Shown: positions 53,601-60,811, counted from the stretch's first letter. The stretch: 64,000 bases of DNA from an uncultured Clostridia bacterium (GCA_947598205.1 CANQFB010000004.1:108785-172784); one strand, 5' to 3'. Notes: generated by a model not told the origin, from the sequence alone. Made by a program: numbers and translations.

Positions 53601-53802
53601 TGAGGTCCTTGATGGACCGCGTTAAAACATGGCCGATATGCGGCTTGCCGTTGGCCGTGGGAGGGCCGTCGAAGAAGGAAAATTCCTTCCCGCCCTCGTT
53701 CTTTTCGATGGACTTTCCGAAGATGCGGTTTTCCTTCCAAAAGGCCGCGATCTCTTTTTCCCGCTCCACAAAATCGAGCGACGTATCTACCTTTTTATAC
53801 AT
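50683..53802 (-). CDS. ileS: Isoleucyl-tRNA synthetase
   Basis: 1039 residues; the length and insert pattern suggest the eukaryote-like IleS2 form, often mupirocin-insensitive (inference). Class I motifs: PPTANGKPHIGHVLTRSIKD (HIGH at 55-58) and NGIKMSKHKGNVVDPW (KMSKS-like, here KMSKH). Zinc-binding pairs YCPRCGTALS and CEDCGEIE/CTCPKCGGKM, editing domain (CP1) with AWTTTPWTLPSNVAL, GWDTHGLPVE, and DQTRGWFY. ATG 53802 has AAGGAG. Only 30 bases separate it from the HMA gene upstream, and there is no T-box leader. Confidence 0.96.
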   Translation of the reverse strand: MYKKVDTSLDFVEREKEIAAFWKENRIFGKSIEKNEGGKEFSFFDGPPTANGKPHIGHVLTRSIKDLIPRYHTMKGEHVLRKAGWDTHGLPVELEVEKLLGLDGKKQIETYGIEPFNQKCKESVWKYQSEWEKMSEAVGYWVDMEHPYVTYHNDYIESVWWALKEMHKKGLLYKGHKIVPYCPRCGTALSSHEVAQGYKDVKETSAIARFKLVGRENAYILAWTTTPWTLPSNVALCMNPDEDYVEIAAEDGTHYILAEALAGKFFENFEVVERRKGREYEGTLYEPLFAYAKGSFKEKAYFVVCDGYVTLTDGTGVVHIAPAFGEDDYRVGKKYHLPVVQLVNERGCFDARSPELDGLFAKQADKVILDMLKERGLLFKKLPYEHSYPHCWRCDTPLLYYARSSWFIEVTKVKERLIAANRSVNWMPESIKEGRMGNFLENVIDWGLSRDRYWGTPLPVWVCEDCGEIEVIGSRKELHEKTGAPEDTELHRPYVDRLFCTCPKCGGKMKRTPEVIDCWFDSGSMPFAQYHYPFENKDLFEETFPADFISEAVDQTRGWFYVLLVISTILFDRAPFKNCISLGLVADKNGIKMSKHKGNVVDPWTVLSKQGADAVRWYFYTNSAPWLPSRFGAEAVSESQRKFQGTLWNTYAFFTLYAEIDGYDPSKFDLKKCRLSLMDRWALSKLNTLVKEVDGMLSAYNITDSARAIQDYADELSNWYVRRGRDRYWGPEMTEDKAAAYTTLYTVLTTLSKLIAPYMPFMAEMMYQNLVPAFFPEAPISVHLCDYPVADMVRVDPVLEAGMEDVLHIVELGRSARNAGNIKNRQPLSEMLVASDKKLGIEGELETVTLDELNVKNLRLIDGGEELVSYTLKPQLRTLGPKYGKKLRLITEFLQKCNAAEVVACVKAGGPYTVDLDGEVELFEEDLQIFTSSAHGYATAQGYGITVALNTELTEELLDEGCERELVSKIQSMRKEAGFEVTDRIAIYHAAEGRARKALLKGAFAEDVLAEKVEEGTHEGFTKELDVNGDKATLTIVKV

Positions 53803-53832
53803 AAGAACTCCTTATTCACGGGGCGTTTGTTT

Positions 53833-54057
53833 TCAGCCGAAGATCCCCTTGCGCGGGCGGATTTCCTTCACGGTGAAGCCCGCATCGGCGACGCATGCAA
53901 AGAGTGCTTCGTCTTCAAGGTCGGTCTCGACGAACACGACCCCCTTTTTGAAGTTCGCCTTCGCGCTTGTAACGCCCTCCAAGAGCAAAAGTTTGCGCTC
54001 CGCCCGCTCGGCACACTTCTTGCAACAGAGATCTTCGATCTCGATGACTTTTTTCAT
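53833..54057 (-). CDS. Small HMA (heavy-metal-associated) domain protein
   Basis: 74 residues with the ferredoxin-like HMA pattern: KKVIEIEDLCCKKCAERAER with CxxC (CKKC, preceded by another Cys), then LEGVTSAKANFKKGVVFVET, and DAGFTVKEI. It probably binds a soft metal such as Cu or Zn as a chaperone or buffer. First gene of a two-gene unit with ileS, an odd partner. A good promoter lies just upstream; the leader is only a few bases. Confidence 0.8.
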   Translation of the reverse strand: MKKVIEIEDLCCKKCAERAERKLLLLEGVTSAKANFKKGVVFVETDLEDEALFACVADAGFTVKEIRPRKGIFG

Positions 54058-54066
54058 ACTTCCAAA

Positions 54067-54095
54067 ATTATAGCAAAAAAGCGGGTCGGTGTAAA
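54067..54095 (-). promoter_or_regulatory. Promoter of HMA gene and ileS
   Basis: TTTACA (54090-54095), 17-bp spacer, TATAAT (54067-54072) on the minus strand; -10 is only 9 bases from the HMA ATG, leaving almost no leader. Confidence 0.7.
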
Positions 54096-54132
54096 GTTAT
54101 TTCCGCCCGCAGAAAAAAGTTTTGCATAGCCT

Positions 54133-54843
54133 TTACGCTTCTTTGCGTTCCCGCACCGTATGGCGTATGTTGGAAAAATCGAATTTCCACTTTCCGCCGA
54201 ACTTTCCGAAGCGGTTCCAGAGCCACAGAAGATAGCCGAGCACGGTGAAGATCAGGACGAGCACAAGGACCCACAGGCATGCGCCGCCATAGCCGAGCTC
54301 GCGCACATTGAGGAAGAAGTAGGGATATTCAAAATTCTCGATCGTCGCGCCCAAGATGAAGATATAGGCGACGTAGAGAAGGGGCAAGATGAGGCTGTAA
54401 AGGGGGGCGAACACCGATATGACGCCCTTCTTCTCGAACAATATGTAATCGAGGACGAAGAGGAGCGGCGCGAGGCAGTGATACGACATGTTCCCCACAT
54501 CCAGCCAATAGCTCGCATGCGCGGGACTGTTGAGAAGGAAGATCACGACGAGGAAGGTGACGAGGATCATGACGGTCGTCATGAATTTGAAGGTCCGAAG
54601 CACCCTGTTGTATCCCTCGCGCTCCCCCTTCAGCACGCGGACGGCCGTTGCCACGGTGACCGCCACGGAGACGACAAACACCACATAGTTGGAGAGGTTG
54701 GTATAGTATTTGAGGATCTCCCAACTCATGGGCCGCCCGCCCTGCCCCGCATAGAAGATGCGCAGAGAGAGCAGGCACGCGAGGAAGGAGACGCAACACA
54801 AAATGATACGGTAGATCAGCTGGACGACAAGATTTTTTCTCAT
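54133..54843 (-). CDS. Pr6Pr-like integral membrane protein
   Basis: 236 residues from ATG 54843 (GAGG upstream). The longer in-frame start at 54873 lies on or before the transcription start set by the promoter, so it is rejected. Six to seven membrane segments; ILKYYTNLSNYVVFVVSVAV, SPAHASYWLDVGNMSYHCLAPLLFVLDYILF and the following VFAPLYSLILPLLYVAYIF agree with the Pr6Pr family (FAR-17a/AIG1-like, unknown biochemical role). The C-terminus is basic. Single gene. Confidence 0.75.
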   Translation of the reverse strand: MRKNLVVQLIYRIILCCVSFLACLLSLRIFYAGQGGRPMSWEILKYYTNLSNYVVFVVSVAVTVATAVRVLKGEREGYNRVLRTFKFMTTVMILVTFLVVIFLLNSPAHASYWLDVGNMSYHCLAPLLFVLDYILFEKKGVISVFAPLYSLILPLLYVAYIFILGATIENFEYPYFFLNVRELGYGGACLWVLVLVLIFTVLGYLLWLWNRFGKFGGKWKFDFSNIRHTVRERKEA

Positions 54844-54876
54844 ATCGGGCCTCAAAATGTTTCCTTTGTGCATAAA

Positions 54877-54905
54877 ATTATAGCGTATCATTTTTTGTTT
54901 GTAAA
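54877..54905 (-). promoter_or_regulatory. Promoter of the Pr6Pr-like gene
   Basis: TTTACA (54900-54905), 17-bp spacer, TATAAT (54877-54882), minus strand. Confidence 0.75.
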
Positions 54906-54964
54906 GAAAAATCACAATGTGAATTAAAAATTTTTCGGAAAAGAAAGCATTTCTTAAAATAACG

Positions 54965-54993
54965 TTGCCTTTTGCGCGGAAAATTGATATAAT
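54965..54993 (+). promoter_or_regulatory. Promoter of the pyridoxal kinase gene
   Basis: TTGCCT (54965-54970), 17-bp spacer, TATAAT (54988-54993), then CGGAGG and ATG 55018. Confidence 0.75.
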
Positions 54994-55017
54994 ATGTTAC
55001 AGTTTCGGAGGCGATCT

Positions 55018-55809
55018 ATGCGCGTTCTTGCCATCAACGATATTTCGTGCGTGGGAAAGTGTTCTTTGACGGTGGCCCTGCCCGTGCTTTCGGCATGCGG
55101 GGCGACGGTGGACATTCTCCCCACCGCCCTCCTCTCCACCCATACGGGAGGATTTACGGGCTACACCTTCCTCGGCCTCGACGATGAGATGAGGAAGATC
55201 TGCGACCATTGGGAATCGCTCGGGCTGAAGTACGACGTCATTTTGAGCGGCTATCTCGGAAGCCGCGCCCAGATCGAGTTCGTGAAAGAAGTCAAAAACC
55301 GCTTCCTGAAAAGCGGCGGCGTCTTTATCGTCGACCCCGTGTTGGGGGATAATTTTAAGTTCTATCGCGGCTTTGATGAGGGGTTCGCCGCGGACATGGG
55401 TACCCTCTGTGCGCTCGCCGACTACATTTTGCCCAACGATACCGAGGCCTATCTTCTCACGGGAGAGCGGGACGCAAAGAAGGCGCTTGCAAAACTTGCC
55501 GCCCTCTGCCCCCACCCCGTTATAACGGGCGCGGAGGAGGAAGACGGGTATTTTTTATACTACTTCGACGGCGGCAAAAGGCGCATGCCCCTCAAGAAGG
55601 TGGAGGGCTCTTTCCATGGCGCGGGAGACGTGTTCGCCTCGGCGTTCGCGGGGTGCATCGGCGGCGGAATGTCCCTCGAAGAGGCCTTGAAGCTTACCGT
55701 TGAATTCTGCTATCGCTCCATCCTTCGCACGGCCCGCGAAGTGCCCGATAAAAAGTACGGCATGAATTACGAGAAGGAATTGCATATTCTGACGGAGAAA
55801 TTTTGTTAA
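55018..55809 (+). CDS. Pyridoxal/pyridoxamine kinase-like (PdxK/PdxY, ribokinase fold)
   Basis: 263 residues from ATG 55018. It phosphorylates B6 vitamers to make pyridoxal phosphate by salvage. Seen: INDISCVGKCSLTVALPVLSA, ALLSTHTGGFTGYTFLGL, VFIVDPVLGDNFKFYRGF (PDPVMGD-like), ILPNDTEAYLLTG, and the catalytic anion-hole motif GSFHGAGDVFASAFAG (Asp base). Hydroxymethylpyrimidine kinase is a less likely alternative. No clear terminator follows; a repeat-rich gap does. Confidence 0.88.
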   Translation: MRVLAINDISCVGKCSLTVALPVLSACGATVDILPTALLSTHTGGFTGYTFLGLDDEMRKICDHWESLGLKYDVILSGYLGSRAQIEFVKEVKNRFLKSGGVFIVDPVLGDNFKFYRGFDEGFAADMGTLCALADYILPNDTEAYLLTGERDAKKALAKLAALCPHPVITGAEEEDGYFLYYFDGGKRRMPLKKVEGSFHGAGDVFASAFAGCIGGGMSLEEALKLTVEFCYRSILRTAREVPDKKYGMNYEKELHILTEKFC

Positions 55810-56065
55810 CGGCGTCATTTTGAGGGGGGGCAAGGGCTTGTCGCCCCCGTAGGGGGAGATGTCACAAAGTGACAGAGGGGTTAACCCTTTCCCCCGCCAA
55901 GGCGGGTACTTTCCCTTTCAGGGACAGCAAGATAGCCCCCACCACCGCCTACGGCGGAGCCGCCCCCTTCAAAGGGGGCAGCTCTAAACCTCATCCGCCT
56001 TATTCATATTGTTGCCACCCTTCGACTTCGCTCAGGGTGACGAATTAAATACCAAAGGAGAAAAA
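55810..56065. repeat. Repeat-rich intergenic region left of the FNT gene
   Basis: No gene. Short stems GTCACAAAGTGAC (55863 region) and CCCGCC-AAG-GCGGG precede a 52-base unit (55936-55987) with nested CCGCC/GGCGG and CCCCCTT/AAGGGGG palindromes. Then CACCCTTCGACTTCGCTCAGGGTG (about 56015-56040) follows. The 52-base unit recurs right of the FNT gene. Confidence 0.65.
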
Positions 56066-56755
56066 ATGGATAAACTGAAACTGAAAAACGAATTTCTCAC
56101 CGTTGCGCAAAGGATCTGCGAGGGCGTGCTCGGCGGCATGATGATCTCCCTCGGCGGCGCCGTATACCTCGCCTGCCGCTTCGGCCTCACAGACGGGCAG
56201 GATGTCCCCTTCTACGGGCAATATATCGGCGCATTTCTCTTCTCCATGGCCCTCCTCGCCATCTGTATGCGCGGATATGCCCTCTATACGGGCAAGATCG
56301 GCCTCGTCCCCCAAAAACATTCCAAAAAAGATATTTCCATTCTCCTTCTCTCCCTTCTCGGAAATCTCATCGGAACGGTCGCCTTCGGATACCTTATCGG
56401 GTTCATCTTCCCCCATCTCAAAGAATCAGCGGCCGTGCTTTGCGGCACGGGAGCGGGCGGCAAGCTCGCACAGGGATACGGCTTTGCGCTCCTTCGCGCC
56501 ATTCTCTGCGGAATTCTCGTCTATCTCGCCATCGACCTTTTCACCAATAACAAGACCCCTCTCGGCATTTTGATGTGCATCCCCGCCTTCATTTTGAGCG
56601 GCTATGAACACTCCATTGCAGACATGTTCTACTTTGCGGCCTCGGGCATTGCCTCATGGGAAGCCTTCGGATACCTTATGATGATCATCCTCGGCAACTC
56701 CATCGGCGCGCTCATCATTCCCCTTCTCCGCATGATCAAGCCGAAGGAAGAGTGA
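56066..56755 (+). CDS. Formate/nitrite transporter (FNT) family channel
   Basis: 229 residues from ATG 56066 (AAAGGAG). Six membrane segments in the aquaporin-like FNT fold. Seen: VLGGMMISLGGAVYLA at the start, LLGNLIGTVAFGYLIG (third segment with the omega-loop region), ALLRAILCGILVYLAI, and the family's conserved AFILSGYEHSIADMFYFA with the central His. Substrate could be formate, nitrite, hydrosulphide or lactate; the sequence does not decide. Isolated single gene bounded on both sides by near-identical repeats. Confidence 0.88.
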   Translation: MDKLKLKNEFLTVAQRICEGVLGGMMISLGGAVYLACRFGLTDGQDVPFYGQYIGAFLFSMALLAICMRGYALYTGKIGLVPQKHSKKDISILLLSLLGNLIGTVAFGYLIGFIFPHLKESAAVLCGTGAGGKLAQGYGFALLRAILCGILVYLAIDLFTNNKTPLGILMCIPAFILSGYEHSIADMFYFAASGIASWEAFGYLMMIILGNSIGALIIPLLRMIKPKEE

Positions 56756-57056
56756 GGAAAAGCCTTCTCCCATCCATGGGAGAAGGTAGCACGGCTACTT
56801 TTGCCGTGACGAATGAGGGACAGCCTTGTCGCCCCTAATAGGGGAGATGTTGCGCGAGAGCGTGACTGAAGTGGAGCATGGATACCTGCCCCCGTTTACG
56901 GGGGCGGGTGGCGAACGAAGTGAGACAGGTGGGGGCTCTTTCACATTCAACCCCCACCACCGCCTACGGCGGAGCCGCCCCCTTCAAAGGGGGTAGCTCT
57001 AACCCTCATTCGTTGCCGAAGGCGACACCTTCCCCCCTTGGGGGAAAGGCTACAAA
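56756..57056. repeat. Repeat-rich intergenic region right of the FNT gene
   Basis: No gene. Perfect hairpin CCTTCTCCCAT / ATGGGAGAAGG (56763-56786) follows the FNT stop and may end its transcript. Then comes a second copy of the 52-base unit (56951-57002), differing at one base from 55936-55987, and a CCTTCCCCC...GGGGGAAAGG palindrome near 57030. Confidence 0.7.
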
Positions 57057-57071
57057 CACCATAAAACAAGG

Positions 57072-57089
57072 CCCCTGCCGAAGCAGGGG
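57072..57089 (-). terminator. Terminator of the 354-residue lipoprotein gene
   Basis: CCCCTGC-TTCG-GCAGGGG on the minus strand followed by CCTTGTTTTAT. Confidence 0.75.
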
Positions 57090-57114
57090 TCTTTGATTTG
57101 TTGTTGAAAATGGC

Positions 57115-58179
57115 TTACGAGATCGCAACGTCGACGATCATGCCCGTGCCACTGCCCGTCGTGGTGACGGTAATGGTGTGCTCGCCCGTGTATCCCGTAA
57201 TGTCGGCAAGCTCGTTCACGTTGTTCCCGACCGTGTAGTATTTCTGCGTGCTCGCGTTGTAGATCTTGAATTTATCGCTTGCCGCAAGCGTCACAGTCAC
57301 GGTATAAGTTCCGTCGCTCCCTGTAAGCGGGATCCAAGCAGATTTGGTGCTGTTGGACGGCCACTTATTGCTCATGCCCTTGCTCGCAACCGTACCGATG
57401 ATATAGAAGTCGGAAGTAAGGACTTTATCCTGCAGTTGGGCGACCCTATTAAGAACGATCCCGCCCGAGACGTCGCGAACCGAGTTATCCGTTGCGGAAC
57501 CCGAAACCGTGATGGTGTAGGTGCCGGAACTACCGTCAAGCACAAATATGTTGCCATCGCCATCGTAGGAGAAGCCCACCATCTCATTGCCGGCCTGGTT
57601 GTCGGAGCCGATGTAGCCGATGCTATATTGATCCCATTCATCGTTGCTCCATTTCAGATCGGTCGAGCCCGCATAGTTATAGACGAGCTTGAAGTAGTCG
57701 CCATTGTAAAGGTCGAGGGTGATGGAAAGATTGCCGCTCCCGTCGTCTTTAAGCTTCATCGCCGTCTCGAAGTTATCCCAATCGACGCCCGAAAGGGTAC
57801 CGGAACCCGTACCGACGACATACCAACCGATGGAGCCGTCCGAGGTGTGATTACCGGGGGTAGGCGTAGGGGTGGGATCGGGATCGGGATCAGGATCGGG
57901 ATCGGGGGTCGTAGAGCCCGATTTATAATGGCAAACTTCGCACTCGCCGTTTACCATGGTGTGATCGGCATAGTCCTTGATCACGCCCGGATGGCAGGTC
58001 GCCTCATGCCAATGGCCCTTATCGTTCTTTTCCCACTTCGTTTCGTCGTAGACATGAACATGTTCTTTGTCGTCGTCGCTCGTGTTGTTTTTGCCACCGC
58101 CGCAGGCCGCAATGCCGATGGCCGCCGTTGCCGCGATCGCCATAGAGACGAAGATCGCGAGCAATTTCTTTGCTTTCAT
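57115..58179 (-). CDS. Surface lipoprotein with His/Cys-rich N-terminus and SusE/F-like beta domains
   Basis: 354 residues from ATG 58179 (GGAGGAATG leader). Signal peptide with lipobox GIAAC (Cys26). Next is a His/Cys domain (HVHVYDETKWEKNDKGHWHE...C...GECEVCHY), shared with the next two lipoproteins and likely zinc-binding. A DPDP/TPTP linker is followed by a glycan-binding-type beta unit opening with IGWYVVGTGSG and a second with SDFYIIGTVASKGMSNKW. No enzyme motif. Probably binds a polysaccharide at the cell surface, as part of a three-gene lipoprotein cluster. Confidence 0.75.
   Translation of the reverse strand: MKAKKLLAIFVSMAIAATAAIGIAACGGGKNNTSDDDKEHVHVYDETKWEKNDKGHWHEATCHPGVIKDYADHTMVNGECEVCHYKSGSTTPDPDPDPDPDPTPTPTPGNHTSDGSIGWYVVGTGSGTLSGVDWDNFETAMKLKDDGSGNLSITLDLYNGDYFKLVYNYAGSTDLKWSNDEWDQYSIGYIGSDNQAGNEMVGFSYDGDGNIFVLDGSSGTYTITVSGSATDNSVRDVSGGIVLNRVAQLQDKVLTSDFYIIGTVASKGMSNKWPSNSTKSAWIPLTGSDGTYTVTVTLAASDKFKIYNASTQKYYTVGNNVNELADITGYTGEHTITVTTTGSGTGMIVDVAIS
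57874..57905 (-). repeat. 6-bp tandem repeat coding for the Asp-Pro linker
   Basis: About five GGATCG/GGATCA-like hexamers (plus strand) encode DPDPDPDPDP. In-frame length change by slippage would alter only linker length. Confidence 0.6.
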
Positions 58180-58404
58180 AGTTACATTCCTCCAGAAAAA
58201 TTTTTTTAGAACGCACACATGTGCGCTTGTTTCTAATGTTGTAATTTTGTCATTCCGAACCCGCTCTGCGGGTGAGTGAATCCCCTCATACGGAGTCCGT
58301 GTTTTCATGAAGGGGATCCTCTCGCCCCTACGGGGCTCGGGATGAGGTAATTAAGAAGCGGACTGCGTCGCTTTCAATTCGTCATTCTGCCCCGCTTTCA
58401 ATTC
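58180..58404. other. Upstream region of the 354-residue lipoprotein gene
   Basis: Leader hairpin CGCACA-CA-TGTGCG (58212-58225) lies 33 bases before the start. Beyond it are fragments of dispersed repeats (CCCCTACGGGG near 58326; GTCATTCTGCCCCGCTTTCA). No convincing -35/-10 pair is seen. Confidence 0.45.
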
Positions 58405-58490
58405 GTCATTCCGAGCGTAGTCGAGGAATCACCTTATTCACAATGCGGTGATGCTTCGACACGCCTCGTTCCTCGGCGGCTCAGCATGAC
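58405..58490. repeat. 86-bp imperfect palindromic repeat, copy 1
   Basis: Begins GTCATTCCGAG and ends CTCAGCATGAC, with inner CGAGGAATCACC / GGTGATGCTTCG pairing, so it could fold into one long stem. Copy 2 at 60644-60729 has the same length and differs at one base. Both lie just downstream of starch-binding lipoprotein genes. Confidence 0.75.
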
Positions 58491-58528
58491 GCGTAATTAA
58501 GAAGCGGACTGCGTCGACGAAGGCGACA

Positions 58529-58550
58529 CCTTCCCCCCGAGGGGGGAAGG
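58529..58550. repeat. CCTTCCCCCC / GGGGGGAAGG hairpin
   Basis: 10-bp perfect stem with GA between; a T5 run follows only on the plus strand, opposite to the flanking genes. Near-copies are at 60766-60787 and around 57030. Confidence 0.6.
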
Positions 58551-58575
58551 CTTTTTCGCTTTCAAAGTTCGCTCG

Positions 58576-60507
58576 TTATGCGCCGAGATAAGCCTTATCG
58601 ACGACGGGGAGCATCGCATAGAGCGCAACGGTCGAAATGTCGTCCTTCGTGGTGGACCACTGCCCGTTGCCAGCACCGCTGATGTAGTACTCCGTTCCCG
58701 TGATCGTGATCTGCGGGCCGGAATCGGCCACGGGATCGGTGCCGGTCGTATTCCCGATCGTCACTCTCTGCGTATCGTTGGCCCCGTTGAAGACGATCAC
58801 GCTGACTCCCTTGCCTTGAACTTGGCTCGCATAAGCCTTAAAGGAATACTTATACCAATTCGCGCCGATCTCGGAAGCATTTTGCATCACGGGGGCGGAG
58901 CTCCATTCACCGGGCGTCACAAAGGCACCCCATGTCCAGATCCTTACATCGCTCCAACCCTTTGTATTGTAGAAGTAGAAGGTATAGGTGAGTTCCTGCA
59001 CAGTCCCTTCGGCGGCAAGAGCGGCTTCCTTCGTCGCGTGAACGCTGTCGTCCTTGGCGATCCAAGCCTCGTTGCCCGTGATCCCCGAAATGTCAATGTC
59101 ACCGGTCTGGTCTGCGCCGCTCTCTTTCCCATCGTTGAAGATGATTTTGAGATCGGCCTTCTTTGCAGGATCGAAAGTATAGGTGATCTTCACCCAACCG
59201 TCGTCCTCGCTCTCCGTAGCAGTCCCGGGCCATGTGCCGAGGAACTTCGTTTCGGTCGACGTATCCCAGCTGTATGCGCAGACGTTGCTCCAACTCTTCA
59301 CGTTGTGATAGTGAATGGTAATTTGCTGTGTCCAGGTATCATGGCTTCCGCCACCGCCGACATCGCCTTGGCCGTCGATTGTCGCATCGACATGCGGAGG
59401 TTGAACTTCGCCGTCCCAAGTCGTTCCGACATAGAAGTCGAAGTGGTAATCTCCGCCGACGAGGATGCCGATGTTCCCGTTGCCGTTCTCGTCGAAGACT
59501 TCCTTCGCCCATGTGTCCTTATTATCGCCCCAAACAGAGTCGTAACGATAGTAGTTCTCGCCGCCGTCGGTGAAGAGGATCTGATCGTCCGCGCTCAACG
59601 TGACGTCGTAGGTGTAGTGCGCACCGTCGTGTGTCCATGCACTATCCTTCGTCATGGCCTCTTGCGTCCAGTCGTTGAAGGTGCCCATGATGTAGATGTC
59701 GCCCGTAGGCGTATCGCCGCCGCCACCGCCGCCAAAATCTGTTCCGGTGACTCTGCCGTCGAAGTGCGGGTTCTCGGGACCGGTCGTTTGGTCAACAGTG
59801 CCGAAATAGAAGTCGAAGGTGTAGGAATTATCTTCTTTGACAACGAAGTTGGCACTAAATTCGCCCGCTTCGCTTTGATCGAAGGTCTCATTCCCGCTTT
59901 GAAGTCCACCGTAGTTGCAATAAGACCTCGTGTTGCCGTCTTCATCCGGACTGTCTGCCTTGCTGAGATTCTCATAGAGGTAGAACTCGGTGCCGCCTGT
60001 AAGGTCGATCACAAGGGAGTAATGTCTCCCGTCATATATCCATGCGGAATCCAAGGTAAATCCCACTTCCGTTTGCGTGCCCCAACCGTCTGTGGTGTAG
60101 ACGAGCACGACGTCGCTCGAAGGGGTTTCGCTACCACCGCCGCCGATGTCACCACCGCCGCCGATGTCACCACCGCCGCCGACATCTCCACCGCCACCGA
60201 CGTCACCGCCACCGCCGACATCACCGCCACCGCCGACGTCGGGGTTGGTCGAACCCAGTTTATAATGGCAAATTTTGCACTCGCCGCCTTCCATGGTGTG
60301 ATCGGCATAATCGCCGAGGGCAAAATCATGCCCGCAGGTTGCGGGGTGCCAATGACCTTTTTCGCTCATCGACCATTTTGTCTCGTCGAATTTGTGCGTA
60401 TGACTGCCTTCGCTGTTGTTATTCTTTCCGCATGCCGCGAGCCCGGCAACTGCCGTCGCCGCGATCGCCATGGAAAGAATGGCCGCAAGCAATTTTTTCG
60501 CTTTCAT
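58576..60507 (-). CDS. Surface lipoprotein with tandem starch-binding (CBM26-like) modules
   Basis: 643 residues from ATG 60507. Lipobox GLAAC (Cys26); His/Cys domain at about 36-82 (HTHKFDETKW, GHWHPATCGH, GECKICHY); a (D-V/I-G-G-G-G) linker at 90-125; a beta unit (VLVYTTDGWG...CNYGGLQSGNETF) at 132-250; an E-set/SusE-like unit (IYIMGTFNDWTQEAM) at 268-380; CBM26-like module at 396-482 (ITIHYHNVKSWSNVCAYSW, FLGTWPG, LKIIFNDG); a second at 506-620 (YTFYFYNTKGWSDVRIWTWG). No catalytic domain. It presumably holds starch at the cell surface. It ends in KAYLGA, like its right-hand paralogue. Confidence 0.82.
   Translation of the reverse strand: MKAKKLLAAILSMAIAATAVAGLAACGKNNNSEGSHTHKFDETKWSMSEKGHWHPATCGHDFALGDYADHTMEGGECKICHYKLGSTNPDVGGGGDVGGGGDVGGGGDVGGGGDIGGGGDIGGGGSETPSSDVVLVYTTDGWGTQTEVGFTLDSAWIYDGRHYSLVIDLTGGTEFYLYENLSKADSPDEDGNTRSYCNYGGLQSGNETFDQSEAGEFSANFVVKEDNSYTFDFYFGTVDQTTGPENPHFDGRVTGTDFGGGGGGDTPTGDIYIMGTFNDWTQEAMTKDSAWTHDGAHYTYDVTLSADDQILFTDGGENYYRYDSVWGDNKDTWAKEVFDENGNGNIGILVGGDYHFDFYVGTTWDGEVQPPHVDATIDGQGDVGGGGSHDTWTQQITIHYHNVKSWSNVCAYSWDTSTETKFLGTWPGTATESEDDGWVKITYTFDPAKKADLKIIFNDGKESGADQTGDIDISGITGNEAWIAKDDSVHATKEAALAAEGTVQELTYTFYFYNTKGWSDVRIWTWGAFVTPGEWSSAPVMQNASEIGANWYKYSFKAYASQVQGKGVSVIVFNGANDTQRVTIGNTTGTDPVADSGPQITITGTEYYISGAGNGQWSTTKDDISTVALYAMLPVVDKAYLGA
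60133..60240 (-). repeat. 18-bp tandem repeat (six units) coding for the DVGGGG linker
   Basis: Six contiguous 18-bp units, each coding for Asp-Val/Ile-Gly-Gly-Gly-Gly, nearly identical at DNA level. Unit gain or loss stays in frame. Confidence 0.8.
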
Positions 60508-60643
60508 TGTTACATTCCTCCTTATAAATTTAGGACGCACCTTCTGTGCGTTGTTTGCGTTTGTGTGATCCGAGGCGATAAGGGCTTCTCTATTCGTCAT
60601 CCTGCCCCGCTTTCAATTCGTCATCCTGCCCCGCTTTCAATTC
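60508..60643. other. Upstream region of the 643-residue lipoprotein gene
   Basis: Leader hairpin CGCAC-CTTCT-GTGCG (60536-60550) sits 28 bases before the start, matching the leader hairpin of the 57115-58179 gene. Beyond it is a ~25-bp tandem duplication (ATTCGTCATCCTGCCCCGCT twice, 60592-60640). No clear promoter seen. Confidence 0.45.
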
Positions 60644-60729
60644 GTCATTCCGAGCGTAGTCGAGGAATCACCTTATTCATAATGCGGTGATGCTTCGACA
60701 CGCCTCGTTCCTCGGCGGCTCAGCATGAC
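60644..60729. repeat. 86-bp imperfect palindromic repeat, copy 2
   Basis: Same length, orientation and near-identical sequence to 58405-58490. The surrounding homology extends right to a CCTTCCCCCC...GGGGGAAGG hairpin (60766-60787) and into the 3' ends of both genes. Confidence 0.75.
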
Positions 60730-60811
60730 GTAATCAAAAAACGGACTGCGTTGCCGAAGGCGACACCTTCCCCCCGAAGGGGGAAGGCTTTTCGCTCACA
60801 AAGTTTGCTTG

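Noticed and set aside
53803..54132. T-box riboswitch upstream of ileS
   Set aside because: The space is taken by the HMA gene and a promoter with almost no leader; no T-box sequence or long hairpin-terminator is present.
60133..60240. Regular repeats considered as a CRISPR array
   Set aside because: The 18-bp units are contiguous without spacers and code in frame for DVGGGG within a lipoprotein.
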